A stretch of DNA of 64,000 bases from Bimastos eiseni (lineage: Eukaryota; Annelida; Clitellata; Crassiclitellata; Lumbricidae), in assembly GCA_959347315.1 (NCBI GenBank), contig OY365807.1, positions 28,736,868-28,800,867 on the forward strand, given 5' to 3'. The stretch's first letter is position 1, and every line of letters starts with the position of its first letter. Made by a program: the position numbers and the translations under genes. Positions 27,395 to 40,000 of this stretch are shown here, in pieces. The notes beneath the pieces are model-generated. The model was not told the origin of the DNA. It did no database searches and was given only the letters and a program-made list of their open reading frames with translations.

Positions 27395-29427
27395 AAGCAG
27401 GGTATCAATCCCTACAGCATAATGTTTCCCCTATGTTGTGTGGAACACTTGAGTGGCAGAGCAAAGGAAAATATACAGTTTGGAGAATACTGGTACACAG
27501 AAATCCAAGATACTCTGGGACTTGGCCTGCAAAACAATTAGGCATAGAATCCTAAACTCGATGCAATTTGGCATAGGAAACTTCTGATCAAAGACTTGGC
27601 ACATTTGAACTTGCATTGTTTGTTCCCATATAAAGTGCCACCTGTCAAATGATTCACTGCATTTAGAACAGATTCAATGTGTGTAGTGACTAAGAACATG
27701 TTTGCAAATGCGCAATATTGAATGTCATAGATTGCCACAGTAACAATGTAAATAAAGTTATAACAACAGGATTTCATAAACATTACAACCCAATTTAATC
27801 AGGCTTACTGCTGCATTTTTATTATTTTTTAGTATATAAAATTCTAAACAAAATAGTAAACAGAAGCTACAATCATTCCAAAATCAATCTTAGACTCCAG
27901 AGTACTATTTATGTGGCAATGCAGTGCCAACAATGTCACATTACTACAGTGCAGAATGCTCGAGATAAAAACAGATAGGACTAAGTATTCACATAAAAAT
28001 TTGGTTCATTCTTGCATCAATGCACTTTTGACATTAAATTATTCTCTTGAGATAACACTGACACAACAAAAATGTCAGTTATTACAAATATGAATTTTGG
28101 TCCCACAAATACAACAAAGCCCACCAATTAAGACAAAATGTTGACTGATAAAAGTACTGGTTTCATACAGTACATGAATAACTACTATGTTAAGACCTGA
28201 TCAATGATCAATTCATTAAAAGATCGGCACAGTTGAAGTCACATGGTCCAAATGATAACATCATTTATATTTCATCATATATATTAGTAGAATGCTGGAA
28301 AACAGGAACCACAAGAGCAGCACATCCTTCTCTCTGTGGTCTTGGACTTTTTGATAAAATAACAAAGTTCTTCTTTGAAGTTTTGTCATCTACGTTTTTC
28401 AAATAATTATATTCAAATACTTTATTCAATTTCATGTAGCCTACAACAGTATAGCATACGGTAGTTTGCAACCAGATGGGGAGCAGTGCATAACTATAGA
28501 TGAGATAGATTATTTTATCAAGCAGAAAATCATATTAGGGCAATGAAAATATAGCTAGAACACAACCAATAACATGTAGTTTGCAGTTGTTCCCTACCAG
28601 CATTAGATTGGTTCCATATGGGTCCTATATGGGCTTTGCTAGCAGGGCCTGTGTGGTACATTATATCACACAAGCAATTAGGTGTATGAACTTTCATTTG
28701 CAAAAGTGCTAAACAACCAAGAACTTGAAAAGCCGAGGCAGGACTTTTTCCTACCCTATAAATGCTACTACGTTCGGTTAGTTCTAACTACACCCTGTCA
28801 CACATACTATTTGTAAGACTTTATTCTGTTTAAAATCCTTGTTGATCATTTTAAGCAGCATATTAGTCTGTCAGAAGCCTTCTGTAATCATAAAACATAT
28901 ACACATACATGGTTACACATACTTGTTGCTGACATGTCATGCAGTCATAATGCATTTCTGGTTGGCATGCTGGATTTACTGATGCAAAATGATAAATACA
29001 AAAACAGGTTAAGGCAAAATTTTCAGTCTGGTATCCTTGTCTTGACCGATCACATTGTATTTGCCATGATAATGTGACGCAAAGGTCTTTATAACCAAAA
29101 TCACATTTAGAAATAAACAAATACATTTACATAAAACTCAGCCTATTACTGTCAAAGACAACACTTAAATTCTAATAGGAATGAATACACTGCTGTTAAA
29201 AATTCAACTGGTACATTATTGTCCTTTCCCAATAGTCAGTCAAACGTGCTATAAAAAAGCAGATACCATAATTTCACTGCATAATGGTAGACCAGAGGCA
29301 TCAAACATGTTGTGTAAGCATTTATGCTTGTACAAAATATTTAGTTCTCACTGAACAGAAATGCTGGTGAAAAGCTGTGAGTGCCACTAAAGTTATGAAT
29401 CCTTATGATTAAAACAACTTAACAGCC

Positions 29428-32400
29428 TTATGATGCCATCATTTCATCATTGCCATTACTGGACTGCTCCTTACTTTCTCTCCATTCGAGACATTTCTTT
29501 AGCTCCAGTCCAATTGCACGAGCCAATGGTGGTGGAACAGCATTTCCAACCTGTCGATGCCTGTCAAGAATGTTGCCAAAGAAGCGATATGTGTCAGGAA
29601 AACCCTGTGAGCGAGCGCACTCCCTAACACTCACTACTCGATGCTGTTCAGGGTGCAGAACGCGACCTTGTTTGCCCATTGGCTCTGGGTTGGTTACGGT
29701 TGTGCTGAAGAAGCCATCCCACTCCAGTCGGCCGTAAAGGCCAGCCCAGTTATTGTGACGGTTTCCAGTGTGTGGTAGGCACCAAGGAATCAACGTATTG
29801 AACTGACGATAAATTGTTTCGCATGGGTTGCCTTCCACACAAGAACAAACTCCACGCAGGTCGCCAGTGGACGACTTTCCATTTCGTTTGTCGTGGTGAG
29901 TGTAGCGAAGTTTTTTCGTCTTGTTACCGTCGGACAATCGTACCTCAATGTTCGGAAGGTCACGCCAATCAGATCCTCGTGCCAGAGGAATGTGCTGCAT
30001 CCTAGCCAGCACCAGGGCACTCATTTCTTTACAGATGTGATCTCGCAAGACTGGCTGATATTGGTTTCCCCGAATCAACTTCTGGAAGTGCGACTGAGGA
30101 TCAGAATTGTAAGCAATTTCCTCTGCTTTTGCACCATTCTTTACCTCTGGCAGATCGGACATAGAATCTCGAACAGTGATTGTACGGAACGGAGCCGACG
30201 TCCCACGTTTGACGCAGCTCTCATACTTCTTATCGTCAATGACTACAGACAGCTGCATTGCTCGTGGTGTGAATGTATGCAAAGGCTGTGGGAAGTGTGG
30301 AAGTTTTTCACCTGGAGCTGCAGCAAGAATTATAGCCCTGCGTCTTGTCTGAGGCACTCCATAGTTTCCTGCCTGAAGAACACCAAAGGTACACTGGTAA
30401 CCCATTCGAATGAGGCAACGCATTGCTAGTTTCAAAACCATAGACCGCTTGAAGGAAACAAAATTGCGGACGTTTTCCAGCAGAAAGAACTTCGGTCGGT
30501 AGTAATCACAGTAGCTCAGATAACTCGCTATCAGGGAGTTCTTAAACTTGGAATATTCGCGTGAATTGAATCTATTCATTCCACTGAATCCCTGGCAAGG
30601 AGGTCCACCGCAAAGCAGCTCCACCTCTCCCTTCTGTGGCAGGCGCTGTCCAGTGGAATTTGTCTTCTCACCATTCATTACCAGCCTCAGCAGTTCATTG
30701 CAGTCATCAGAGAAGACGGTGCATCCTGGATTGTTAAGTCGAAAAGCCTGTGCCGCTGGTTCCTCTTTCTCAATGGCCCATGCCGACTCCGACACTTCCG
30801 CCTGATGAAATCCCTCCGAAAGTCCTCCACATCCAGCAAAAACATCCAGACATCGCAGTTTCCTCCTCTTTGTTTCGCTCTTCTCAGGCAACTGATCCTT
30901 TGTCTCCTCTTTGGCTGACTTTGCCTTTCCCTTCCCTTTTCCCTTTCCTTTCCCCTTCTGAATGAGATGACCTTGAGCATCTGCAGGCACTTCCTCAAAT
31001 TTCTTTGTTTCTGCATTGTAGGCTTCTGTGAAATAGAACCGATCAGGTCCACCCTTGAAATAATCATCAATTGCTGCCCGACTCTCAATCGAATCCTCTG
31101 TGAATATCACTTGGCATTTACCCAACATGTCCTTCAAGCCAACTTTTGCATGCTCAGTGCTCCAATAGAGTAAGTTCAGATCTGCAGCCTGTCCAGCCAA
31201 CTGCCCCTTGTGAGTATTTTCTGGTCTATAGAATTTCTGAACTGTAAAATATATATCCTCACAGTCAGGTTTCTTGCCAGCATCCTTATTGACAAAGATA
31301 CTCAATATCTTGGCAACTCTGAAGGGCTCTGGCACTTCTTCATTTGAACCTTTTATATAGTCCCCTTTCCTGTATGCTTCAGGAAACAGATCTTCATCCA
31401 AATCTTTGTTGCGTTCTTGTTTGATTGACTTAGTTGGAGGAATTTTGATCGCAAAACTAAAGCTTTCTGGATTCAAGTATGCACAGTCACCTAGTCTGAT
31501 ATCTTCTCCATGGTAGCAAAGGCTACTGTAATAAATCTTTGAACTTTTCAACCCATCATCCGATGATTCTGCAATGTCGCCCAGAATTGGAGTCTCATAG
31601 AGTTTTTGTTCTTGAATTCTAGTGCAAGATGGACAAAAGTTTAAAGTTGCATCTTTAATTACCTTTAGATCATCCTCGTGTGGATCTTCAAACCTTGCCA
31701 TATCCGGCTCATACCACTTTTGGAAGAAAAACGATCTTCCATCATCCTCTGGAATGAGATTTTCTGTTTCTCTGTCTTCTACTCCACCCACCATAGACCA
31801 GTCAGCAGATGACTTCTTGTACAGGACCTTGGCTTTGTAGAGAATAAAATTAAGTGGAGTATCCTGACAGTCATCGACAAGGAACAGTTCCAAAGGGTCA
31901 GACGTCTCACCCAAGAGTGTGTCACTGCCACGGTTGAACCACTTTGCATGGAACATTTTTTCTCCAGCCGCAGTTTCCCACATGTAGCGCACTTGAGCAA
32001 TGTACAGAGGAACAGATGGATCATCAGGCTTCACGCAAACAAACTCTCCTACTTCCACTCTCTCATCATTGACAAGCACAACCCCATAGAACAACTTGTT
32101 ACCTTCCTTCTGGATAACTTCCCCAGACCACTCCACTTGGCTGGCAATTTTGCTGAAAACATGCTCTGTCTTGGGCCGACCAAGAGCGAGGTCCATCACC
32201 TTTGTCTGAATGGCCTTGCACGGGTCATATGGCTCCTCGCTGTCATCCAGGATGTCATCTTCCTCAGCCTCTTTCACAGCCAAGTTTGGACATCGTCTCT
32301 GAAGGCATGCCTGCTTTGATCGCCCAGAGCCGCCGAATTTGACCATGTCGAGACAGGCACGGCACTGACCACAGTCGGATTGTTGGCACACCTCACAGAT

Positions 32401-33773
32401 GCCACAGCGTATCCGTTTCGTACCACGACCTTTTTCATCGATCTGGCCTTGGAACATATTGTCAAAGATTTTCTGTACCAAGGGTGTCACAGTTGCCATG
32501 GAATCTTTTGGTGCGGTTTTGTCCTTCTTCTGTTTCACTTCTTTTCGCATCTCCTTCCTCATTGCTCGTCTTTTCCCTAGTGTCACACCTGCCAGTTTGA
32601 TCAGCGCTCTAACGCAGGGCACTGTCACAAGCAGGGTCTCATCTTCATCGGCGGCTTCATCGTAGCTTTCCACCTGGTCAACAACCCACTGAGAGTGCCT
32701 TAGAAGTGTGTCCTCCGTGAAACTTGTCGTGCCATAAAGTGGAACAGTTGTCTGGATTTTGTTTAAAAGGTCCTCATAACTCGCAAGCATGTTGTCCTTG
32801 AGGAATTCGATCACTACTTTGCTCAGTTGAATCTTTTCCATCATTACATCCATGAAAGGCTTATATTCTTCACTTGGTGCCATAAGAATATACTCTGCAA
32901 AGGCAGTGCTGAATCCAATTAGTGCATTCTGCCCACCATCAAACCCTGCTGTCCACCATTCATTTATAGGACCCATGTTTCTCGTACAAATACCTTCCTC
33001 AACATTTGAGTTTTCATCATAGATTGGTTTTACATATCCACTGAAATAGAGTTCAACATTCTTCTCAATGAGACCTGTGTCAAACGCACAGAGATGCGTA
33101 CACTTGTCATAGACACTGAAATTTGTAATCTTGTGCTGTGGTCTCTCATCTGCTTCATTGATCATATCTTCATCACCTGTGAAGAGGGACAGTTTAGGAT
33201 TGGTCAGAGTGATAAATTCCTCAACAGCCTCTACTGGATCGCCCGAAAACAACCTCAGGTCTCCACTGTTCAAAAGCTGATGACACTCCTTACATCTTAC
33301 AAGTGACAAATTCTCTTTTTCTTCACTACAAACCACAGGCTTTGGAGTTGGATTTTCTGGTTCAACAGTTTCCTCAAGTTTAACTCGTTTGTCATCGTGA
33401 AGTTTGATATCATTTTCTACAACTTCTGTGCTGTCATTCTTGATGTAGTTTGACGATTTCCTTTTGTTCTGGCATTTTGCAAACATTGACATAATGTCAG
33501 GTTGTTTTTTAAGTGGTTCCTTCTTCTGTTTTGGACTCTTCTTCTCACCTTTTGCCAGTTCATCATCACTTCTTGTTTCCTCTGTTTCAACTCTCTGCAA
33601 ACATTTTGGTTCACCAGTCTTTGGAGTTCGCTTGTCTTTCTCGCAAGCATTTCCGTTGCTGGAATTTTGACAACTGGTCTCTTGTATATTGAGTGCCTTT
33701 GGAGATCCATTTTGCTCCTCTATATCCATGGTAGAGAGTCTTCCATTTGGATTGCCATTACCCGACGACAGTC
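29428..33773 (-). CDS. DNMT1: DNA (cytosine-5)-methyltransferase 1, maintenance methyltransferase
   Basis: One exon encodes nearly the whole enzyme (about 1450 residues). Numbering from the open-frame Met at 33795: PCNA-binding box QPDIMSMF (98-105); RFTS domain (about 165-400) with CKECHQLL and GPINEWW; CXXC zinc finger (461-503) with [18 protein letters not shown] and [12 protein letters not shown]; two BAH domains (about 555-700 and 760-925); a Lys-Gly linker [11 protein letters not shown] (947-957); and the catalytic domain with motif I DVFAGCGG, motif [10 protein letters not shown] (catalytic Cys1067), motif VI ENVR, motif VIII QTRRR and motif X GNAVPPP. All catalytic motifs are intact, so an active enzyme copying CpG methylation after replication is expected. 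A strong acceptor (ttatttgctaacag) ends at 33774, so the leading MPSYLLT is probably intronic. A phase-compatible tiny first exon at 33937-33928 (ATG TAT GAC A, then gtaag) would give 1451 residues. The N-terminal DMAP1-binding domain is not seen. Confidence 0.97.
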
Positions 33774-34454
33774 CTGTTAGCAAATAAGAAGGCAAAACCA
33801 GAATTTAATGGAAATATTTATCAAGAATTTTCACCAAATCTTTACATTTATGCTAAGACGTTAGCTAGTGTGTAATCGATGTCTGCGTCACAGTAATTAA
33901 ACTATAATGCGAGTGATATTTTCTTACTGTCATACATCAGTCCTTCACTCACTACTGGAATAGGGACCACAACGACCACAAGGTTATGGGTGCCAGATAT
34001 ATGGTATTGGGTAGCCCAAAGACAAAAAGCCAGTAAGGACAATAAAAAGCTGCATGGCTTCTACTATACACCATGCTATAGACTATAAATACACTTAGTT
34101 AGTAAGTAGACTATAGCATAATTTCTAACTAAAGATCTGGCACACCAATAAAGTTAAATCTCCAATGTAGCAACTAAAAATCTGCTGAACAGCCAAAGAA
34201 ACAAAAAAATTCTAGGTTTTTGTTACACAGAAAAATAAAATATAGGCTTCAGAAAGTCCTCTGGTACTGGAAATCGCAATTTTCAGACTGCAAGTGGAAG
34301 CATGCGAATACTCGAGTACAAAAAAATTAAGAGTACTTTTGGAGTAGAGTACTCGGGGCAGCTCCATCTGTCAGACAGAGAACACTGAGGCCAAAAAGAA
34401 GGACATGTCAATCTGTTACCAGAAGTCTGGCAACCCTATACAAGGTTAGATTTT
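33774..34454. other. DNMT1 5' region
   Basis: Contains the acceptor before the main DNMT1 exon and a candidate 154-bp intron (33774-33927) preceded by a short ATG-containing exon on the minus strand. The promoter should lie to the right. At about 34295-34375, gaatactcgag and gagtactcgggg strings suggest a small hAT-like repeat relic. No core promoter motif could be fixed. Confidence 0.4.
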
Positions 34455-36255
34455 TATCTATATATACAAGGAACGGTTAGGTCCTGTTGACTACGTAGTG
34501 CATACGCCAGACAGGCGGAAATCACGCAGAGTTGTACATGTGAATTTGATGAAGCCATTTGTATGCCGTAGATCTGTTCAGGACATGGCAACACTGGCGG
34601 CGGTGGTTTTAATTGACCGATTGACAGAAGATTGCAGGGATGGACAATCTTTGTTGTCATCAGTTGATTTGTCGCATTTGAACGTTGACCAAGAACAGCA
34701 GTTGTCGAGGTTGTTGTTAGACAATGTTGTTTTGTTTGATGGTAAACCTGGTCGTACTACATTGATAGAACACAATATTGAGCTGTTGCCAGGTGTTCGA
34801 CCTATCAGGCAGGCGCCATATCGGTTGCATCCTGAGAAACTGAAAGCAGTGGAACAGGAACTGGAGCAGTTGCTCAAATTGGGTATTGTTGAATTATTTA
34901 CAAGCCCATGTGCAGACCTATTCTGGTGGTACCAAAATCAGACGGGTCGGGTAGGCTGTGTACTGATTTCCGGAAACTCAATGCGGTTTCAGTCGCAGAT
35001 CCATTCCCGATGCCTCGAATTGATGCCATGTTAGATAGGCTTAGTGATGTGCGATTCATGACAAAACTGGATATGGACCGTGTTTATTGGCAAGTCCCTA
35101 TTGAAACTTTGGTGGTGCCACTAACGGCGTTTGTAACCCCTACTGGGCATTATCAGTGGCGTTATATGGCGTTTGGGTTAAAAGGAGCACCCGCCACATT
35201 CAGTCGTTTGGTTCGCATCCTGTTTGCTGGATATGATGATTTTTGTGCTGCATATCTTGATGATGTATTAGTTTTTAGTCGTGATTGCAAAAGTCACATG
35301 GTACATTTGGAGTTGGTGTTTCAACGTATTAAGCAGGCATATTTGAAGTTGAATTTAAAGAAATGTGTATTTGCCAACGCTGCATTGGATTTTCTGGGGC
35401 ACCATTTGAGTGTAAATTCGATACAGCCCAGAGTTGAGAAGGTGCAGGCTCTGTTAAACTTTCCAGCACCTAAGAACAAGAAGCAGGTCCAGTCGCTCCT
35501 TGGTATAGCAGGGTATTACCATAAATTTTTGCCTCATTATGCCGAGTTGACCATTCCTCTGACAGCGTTGCTGCAAAAGAATGTAAGGTTTAAATGGACA
35601 GAGGAAGCGCAACGATCTTTCATTGATTTACCTCAAGACCCATTTTGCGACCACCTGACTATGCTAAACAATTTTTTTTGGCTGTTGACTCATCACAATT
35701 TTGTGTCGGAGGTTGTTTGTTCCAGGTAACTGGTGGAATCGAGCATCCCATATGCTACTTGAGTATGAAGTTGAAACCGCATCAGTTACACTACGCGACG
35801 ATCGAAAAGGAGGCATTGGTGACAGTTGTACGTGTCTGTAGCGTGTACTTCGGTTCGGCGCCTGTGATTGTGTTTTCCGATCACAGCCCTTTGCAGTTCA
35901 TACAATCAATGGCAAATACCAGCCAGAAACTTCTGCGTTGGCGATTGGAACTCCAACAATATGAGTTGGAAATTCGCCATCGTCCGTGTCGCGACAATCT
36001 GTTACCTGACTTGCTCAGTCGGCCGTCGGTGCCTGAATTTGCTTGTTGGGGGAAGTCTCATTTGGTTGTTGCGTGAGCCATGTTTTGTTGCGGGTTGTAA
36101 GTTTTTCGTTGTTGTCTATGTTTGAGCAACTTCTAGTTTCGTGTAGATTGATTTTGGGTATTACTTGGGAGACACTGGCATTGAACATTGATGTAACGTT
36201 GTCTCTTGCTCGAAAACTCTTGCATAAGTTTTCTCAGGTGTAAGTGGGGGGGGGG
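34455..36255 (+). mobile_element. Ty3/gypsy LTR retrotransposon, 5'-truncated, integrase-before-RT order (Gmr1-like)
   Basis: The element starts abruptly in the last part of an integrase C-terminus (VHTPDRRKSRRVVHVNLMKP, 34498-34557) and runs straight into reverse transcriptase and RNase H, with no integrase after RNase H. A polypurine tract (G-run 36246-36255) and the start of a 3' LTR (TGTTGGATGTAGCC at 36258) follow. In standard gypsy elements integrase lies after RNase H; Gmr1-like gypsy elements have it before RT. No 5' LTR, gag or protease is present, so the copy is incomplete. Confidence 0.8.
34470..36076 (+). pseudogene. gypsy pol fragment: integrase tail, reverse transcriptase, RNase H (frameshifted)
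   Basis: Three overlapping frames carry one polyprotein: 34498-34905 (integrase tail and pre-RT region, with GVRPIRQAPYRLHPEKL), 34908-35640 (RT core with VPKSDGSGRLCTDFRKLN, MAFGLKGAPATFSRL and the catalytic YLDD), and 35645-36076 (RNase H with FLAVDSS, TIEKEAL and VFSDHSPLQF, ending PDLLSRPSV). Frame changes near 34905-34920 and 35645 break the protein. The RT and RNase H catalytic acidic residues are otherwise present, so the copy is fairly young but inactive. Confidence 0.85.
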
Positions 36256-36257
36256 TC

Positions 36258-36560
36258 TGTTGGATGTAGCCTCTAAGATAGTCTACTTACTGCTAAATCG
36301 CTAACGCTATATCTGACAGCACTATGTATTTGACTCTATATAGACAGGCCGAGCATCCTTGTCTAGAAAGGGATGGTCAAAAATCGGCTATATAAGCGAG
36401 TGCTTGACTATGTTTCGCTCTCTTTCCGGTTGCTGTTACTTAGGTAAAGCGAAGGCGCGGCGAAGCCATTTAGAAAAAAACCTAGAGACGGTTTGGTGGC
36501 TTGGAAAGGTGGAACAGGTATTGGGTATAGTGGTTTTCGCGTTTCGACACCAAGGTGTGT
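36258..36560 (+). repeat. 3' LTR of the gypsy element (start clear, end uncertain)
   Basis: Begins TGTTGGATG two bases after the polypurine tract. A TATA box, TATATAA, at 36389-36395 suits an LTR promoter. No 5' LTR is present for comparison, so the right end is unknown; the LTR may extend into the duplicated block at 36561-37008. Confidence 0.6.
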
Positions 36561-37008
36561 GGTATTGCGAAGGTCCACCGTTCCGTCGCATAGTTAAGAC
36601 TAGTTGAAAAAACACTAGTTTTTGTTTGCTCTCGGTGCCATGCCTGCTAGCTGACCGAGCTGCTTGAATAGGGTTTTAGCCATCTGGAAACTCATGTGAG
36701 AATCTCGTTTCAGGTTGTATGTTTTGTTCTCTTTCCGGTGTGAAAATATAATTTCCATCTTAAAAACACATCTTTGTAGTCTGTGGTACTGCGAAGGTCC
36801 ACCGTTCCGTCGCATAGTTAAGACTAGTTGAAAAAACACTAGTTTTTGTTTGCTCTCGGTGCCATGCCTGCTAGCTGATCGAGCTGCTTGAATAGGGTTT
36901 TAGCCATCTGGAAACTCATGTGAGAATCTTGTTTCAGGTTGTATGTTTTGTTCTCTTTCCGGTGTGAAAATATAATTTCCATCTTAAAAACACATCTTTG
37001 TAGTCTGT
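36561..37008 (+). repeat. Near-identical 224-bp tandem duplication
   Basis: Unit 1 (36561-36784) and unit 2 (36785-37008) differ at only a few positions (for example GACCGAGC/GATCGAGC and ATCTCGTT/ATCTTGTT). The unit contains an ACTAGT...ACTAGT palindrome. It abuts the gypsy LTR and is probably LTR or LTR-adjacent sequence. Two similar minus-strand open frames in the units are only a by-product of the duplication. Confidence 0.9.
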
Positions 37009-40000
37009 TTAGAGTAAGACCTACGATCACTTGCCTAGACATGCCACAACATATACGAAGATTCATTTTATTTACTCCTTTTTGTCAATCACAAGCCGGA
37101 AATATTTCGTTCTCAGAAATGGCAGCGGACAAAAGATCAAAAATATTATGCATAGGTTAGAGTCCTAACTACTATAAGTAAGCCCAGTTAACATTGTACA
37201 GTAGGCTAATCAAAATTCAGTTGTACAATCCAAAATAATTTGAGAACCTAAAATGCAGGATTACAGATTTCAGTGTTTGGGCGATGTAGAAATCTCGAGA
37301 CCATGCGTGCAATTCAATTCATTCGTATTACGACCAATTGACCCGGCACCAAAAGGAAACGAGAGAAATGCGAACTTATTTTCGATTGGCTGCCAAAAGT
37401 CACGTGACCGGCCATTTATATTTTTATTCATGTGGGCAAAGGTGCTCGGCAATCATCTACAAACAATACTAGCCACGACCCTGAACCCTATCAATAACGC
37501 TAATCCTAACCATAACAGACCACGATGCCCACCTTGAGCCTAACCGACCCTCGCGAAGCCTTAACCTGATTCGCTCACGTCTATGGTTCGCATTTTGGTT
37601 CGCGTTTTACCGGTTCTCATTTTACCATCACCCATTGCGGACTTGATTTGGTGTAGCGCAGATGAATAAGCTGGTCTCCATGACGTGGCTTTTGTGGGCG
37701 CTGAGAGGATTTACATTACATTACATATTCCCGCGCTTCACCGCGTAGGATATCACTACGGTTAAATCTGGGATAAAATTTATATGGAATATTAGTCCCA
37801 GATTAAATGCATCACCAATATTCAAATATGGGCACTGCTCTTGCTAAAAATCAATTATTCAGGGACTCTATTGTTTCTGAAAATACAAACCGGCTCCGTC
37901 GGACACAGAAACAGAACTTTGAGCATGCACCATCTTTCTCCAGCGAAAATTTATCCAACTCCCGCGCTTACTAGCACTTGCACTTTGGACAACAACCAAA
38001 ACAATTCATGGTCATGGAACCCACACTCGATGACGTAGAAAATGGCGTTAAAGCGAATTAGCAATATAATGCATCTGTGATAATAGCTTGTTTCTTGCAT
38101 TCAATTTAATTTACATGAAGGATTGGAGGGTGATTCCTAAAGAACCAGTTGTTCTATTTCTTGCATACGTCTTCATAATGAGCCATTGGTGGTTGAATTG
38201 GACTTCATCTTGGGTTTAACTACCAAGTCAATTCAATATCAAAGACCTGAAACTTACTCTAAACATTTTGGTGTTCAATACATGGGCTAATGCAGATAGC
38301 ATTACTTGGCATCAAAAATGAAATTTTATAAATAAGTTAGCATTAGATAGCTTTGCCATCTGGCATATTGTTTTGGCATTCCGTTTTGTCATTCGAGGAT
38401 CACATGTAAACCTGGCAAATGGGTGCGAAAGGTACGAACGCAGCTACCTCTTACCCGACTTGGATGGAAGGTCCGCTCAATGCATTGCCTGTATATGCCT
38501 TGTCCATTGAATGTCCAATAACCACCGACCAGTTAAAACACACGCCAGAGGTCACACTGTCCATATGGAAGGTCCACTTTCACCAAAACACGCATACTCT
38601 TCTGGAAGGCTGCCTAAGGACCTGCATTCATTGAAACTGCCTGCATACTCAGTGAAGCCATCATCATATTGTGCATCTCAATTAATATCCCTACTAAAAT
38701 ATACTGTAAGGAGCTCTGGCCTCACACAGCTTGTGAGTGGAATGCCATGATCACAGGCAGCGATCCGGGGGGGGGGGCTCCGGGGACAAGTCCCCCACCT
38801 TTTACAGAGAGGGGACAATTTACACTTGTGTCCCTCCCCCCCCACATTTCCTAGTCCTCTCATCTGTCAAGCGGAATCGCCACCTCTGGCCATAATCCCT
38901 GGCAAATTGCAATCATAATTGTAAGCTTCATAGTTCTAAAATACCACTTGAGAGATAAGTGCTGGGCACCAGCTTACTCACAAACTATGCTGTTGAAGAA
39001 GTAAAAGAAAAGGCAAGCTTTGAATATATTAGCCTTGCAATGATTAAGTGCTGCATCAAGTCAGCAGATGGTCCTAGTCTATTTCTAAAGGTACAGATCG
39101 TTAGAGAAGACAGAGCAGCAATTAATGAAGAGTTGGTTACAGCGACATTGAAAACAATGCAACTCTTAGTTAAAGCTTTAAGGTCAGTGTCATTTAGGAT
39201 GAGAAGAATTGGAAGGCTAAGGCTTACATGAGTCCAAGTAGGAATTATTGATTTAGTGGAAAGCCCAGCTGCGATATATAAAGAAGCCTAAGGCAGAGGT
39301 GAGGGGCAATGATGATGGAGGAACCAAGAATCTGTACCAATATTTAACCTCAAAGTATAAAAGTTTAAATGAAGCCAATAGCTTGAGCTAAACATCTGAT
39401 ATTAGATAATTTGCATGCAGTCAACCAATGAGCGAGTTGGCAATGACAATTATATAGCCCTAAGTGTATTGTTGGCAAGTGCGATTAGCATTTTTAAGAT
39501 GCACAAACAGATATTATGTCAGACATTTAAATCAAATTAAAAAATTGAGAGCTTGGAGAACAGTTTCAGGATTGTGTCACACTTCTTTTGTATACAAAGA
39601 ACAGATATACCCATACATACAAATCCATTCATTCTTGGAGTTTCTCCACAGCCGATGCAACACTGTTACTAATGCAGTCTGTTGTGTAAACCAGTTTATT
39701 TTGCATCAAAAGTTAATTAATTCAGTCTTGGAAAGAACTCATTAGGTTCCTAAATTAACACAAAAGTAAACTACCCAAAACATCAGATAACATCAAAAAA
39801 ATTGCAATCGCAACCGTTTTTACATGTTACACTGTGAACGACTAACACCAACACATGTCAAAATGTTGGAACAACCAGAGCACCGTCACTTTGTCTCAAC
39901 GATGAGATTATATAAAGCAAGATTTTAAAGCACCACAGAAGCCTCCAACCTTTAATTTATCAGTGTAAATTTACAGAATATCATCTTTAAAATGCACACC

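Larger units (their letters stand above)
26359..29427. other. Interval between the hAT element and DNMT1
   Basis: No exon-like coding was recognised. Contents: a possible tRNA-related SINE trace (about 26577-26645) and two 76-bp direct repeats (26927-27002, 27319-27394). The DNMT1 3' UTR must occupy the right-hand end. The remainder is AT-rich sequence without visible structure. Confidence 0.55.

Noticed and set aside
29430..33780. Many open frames opposite to DNMT1 (for example 29893-30429)
   Set aside because: Shadows of the 4.3-kb DNMT1 exon; no independent signature.
36615..37066. Two similar 74-75-codon minus-strand frames
   Set aside because: The similarity is explained by the 224-bp tandem DNA duplication; no protein family match.
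38959..39231. 90-codon plus-strand frame
   Set aside because: Plausible amino-acid composition but no recognised domain, no splice partners and no second copy; not enough support.
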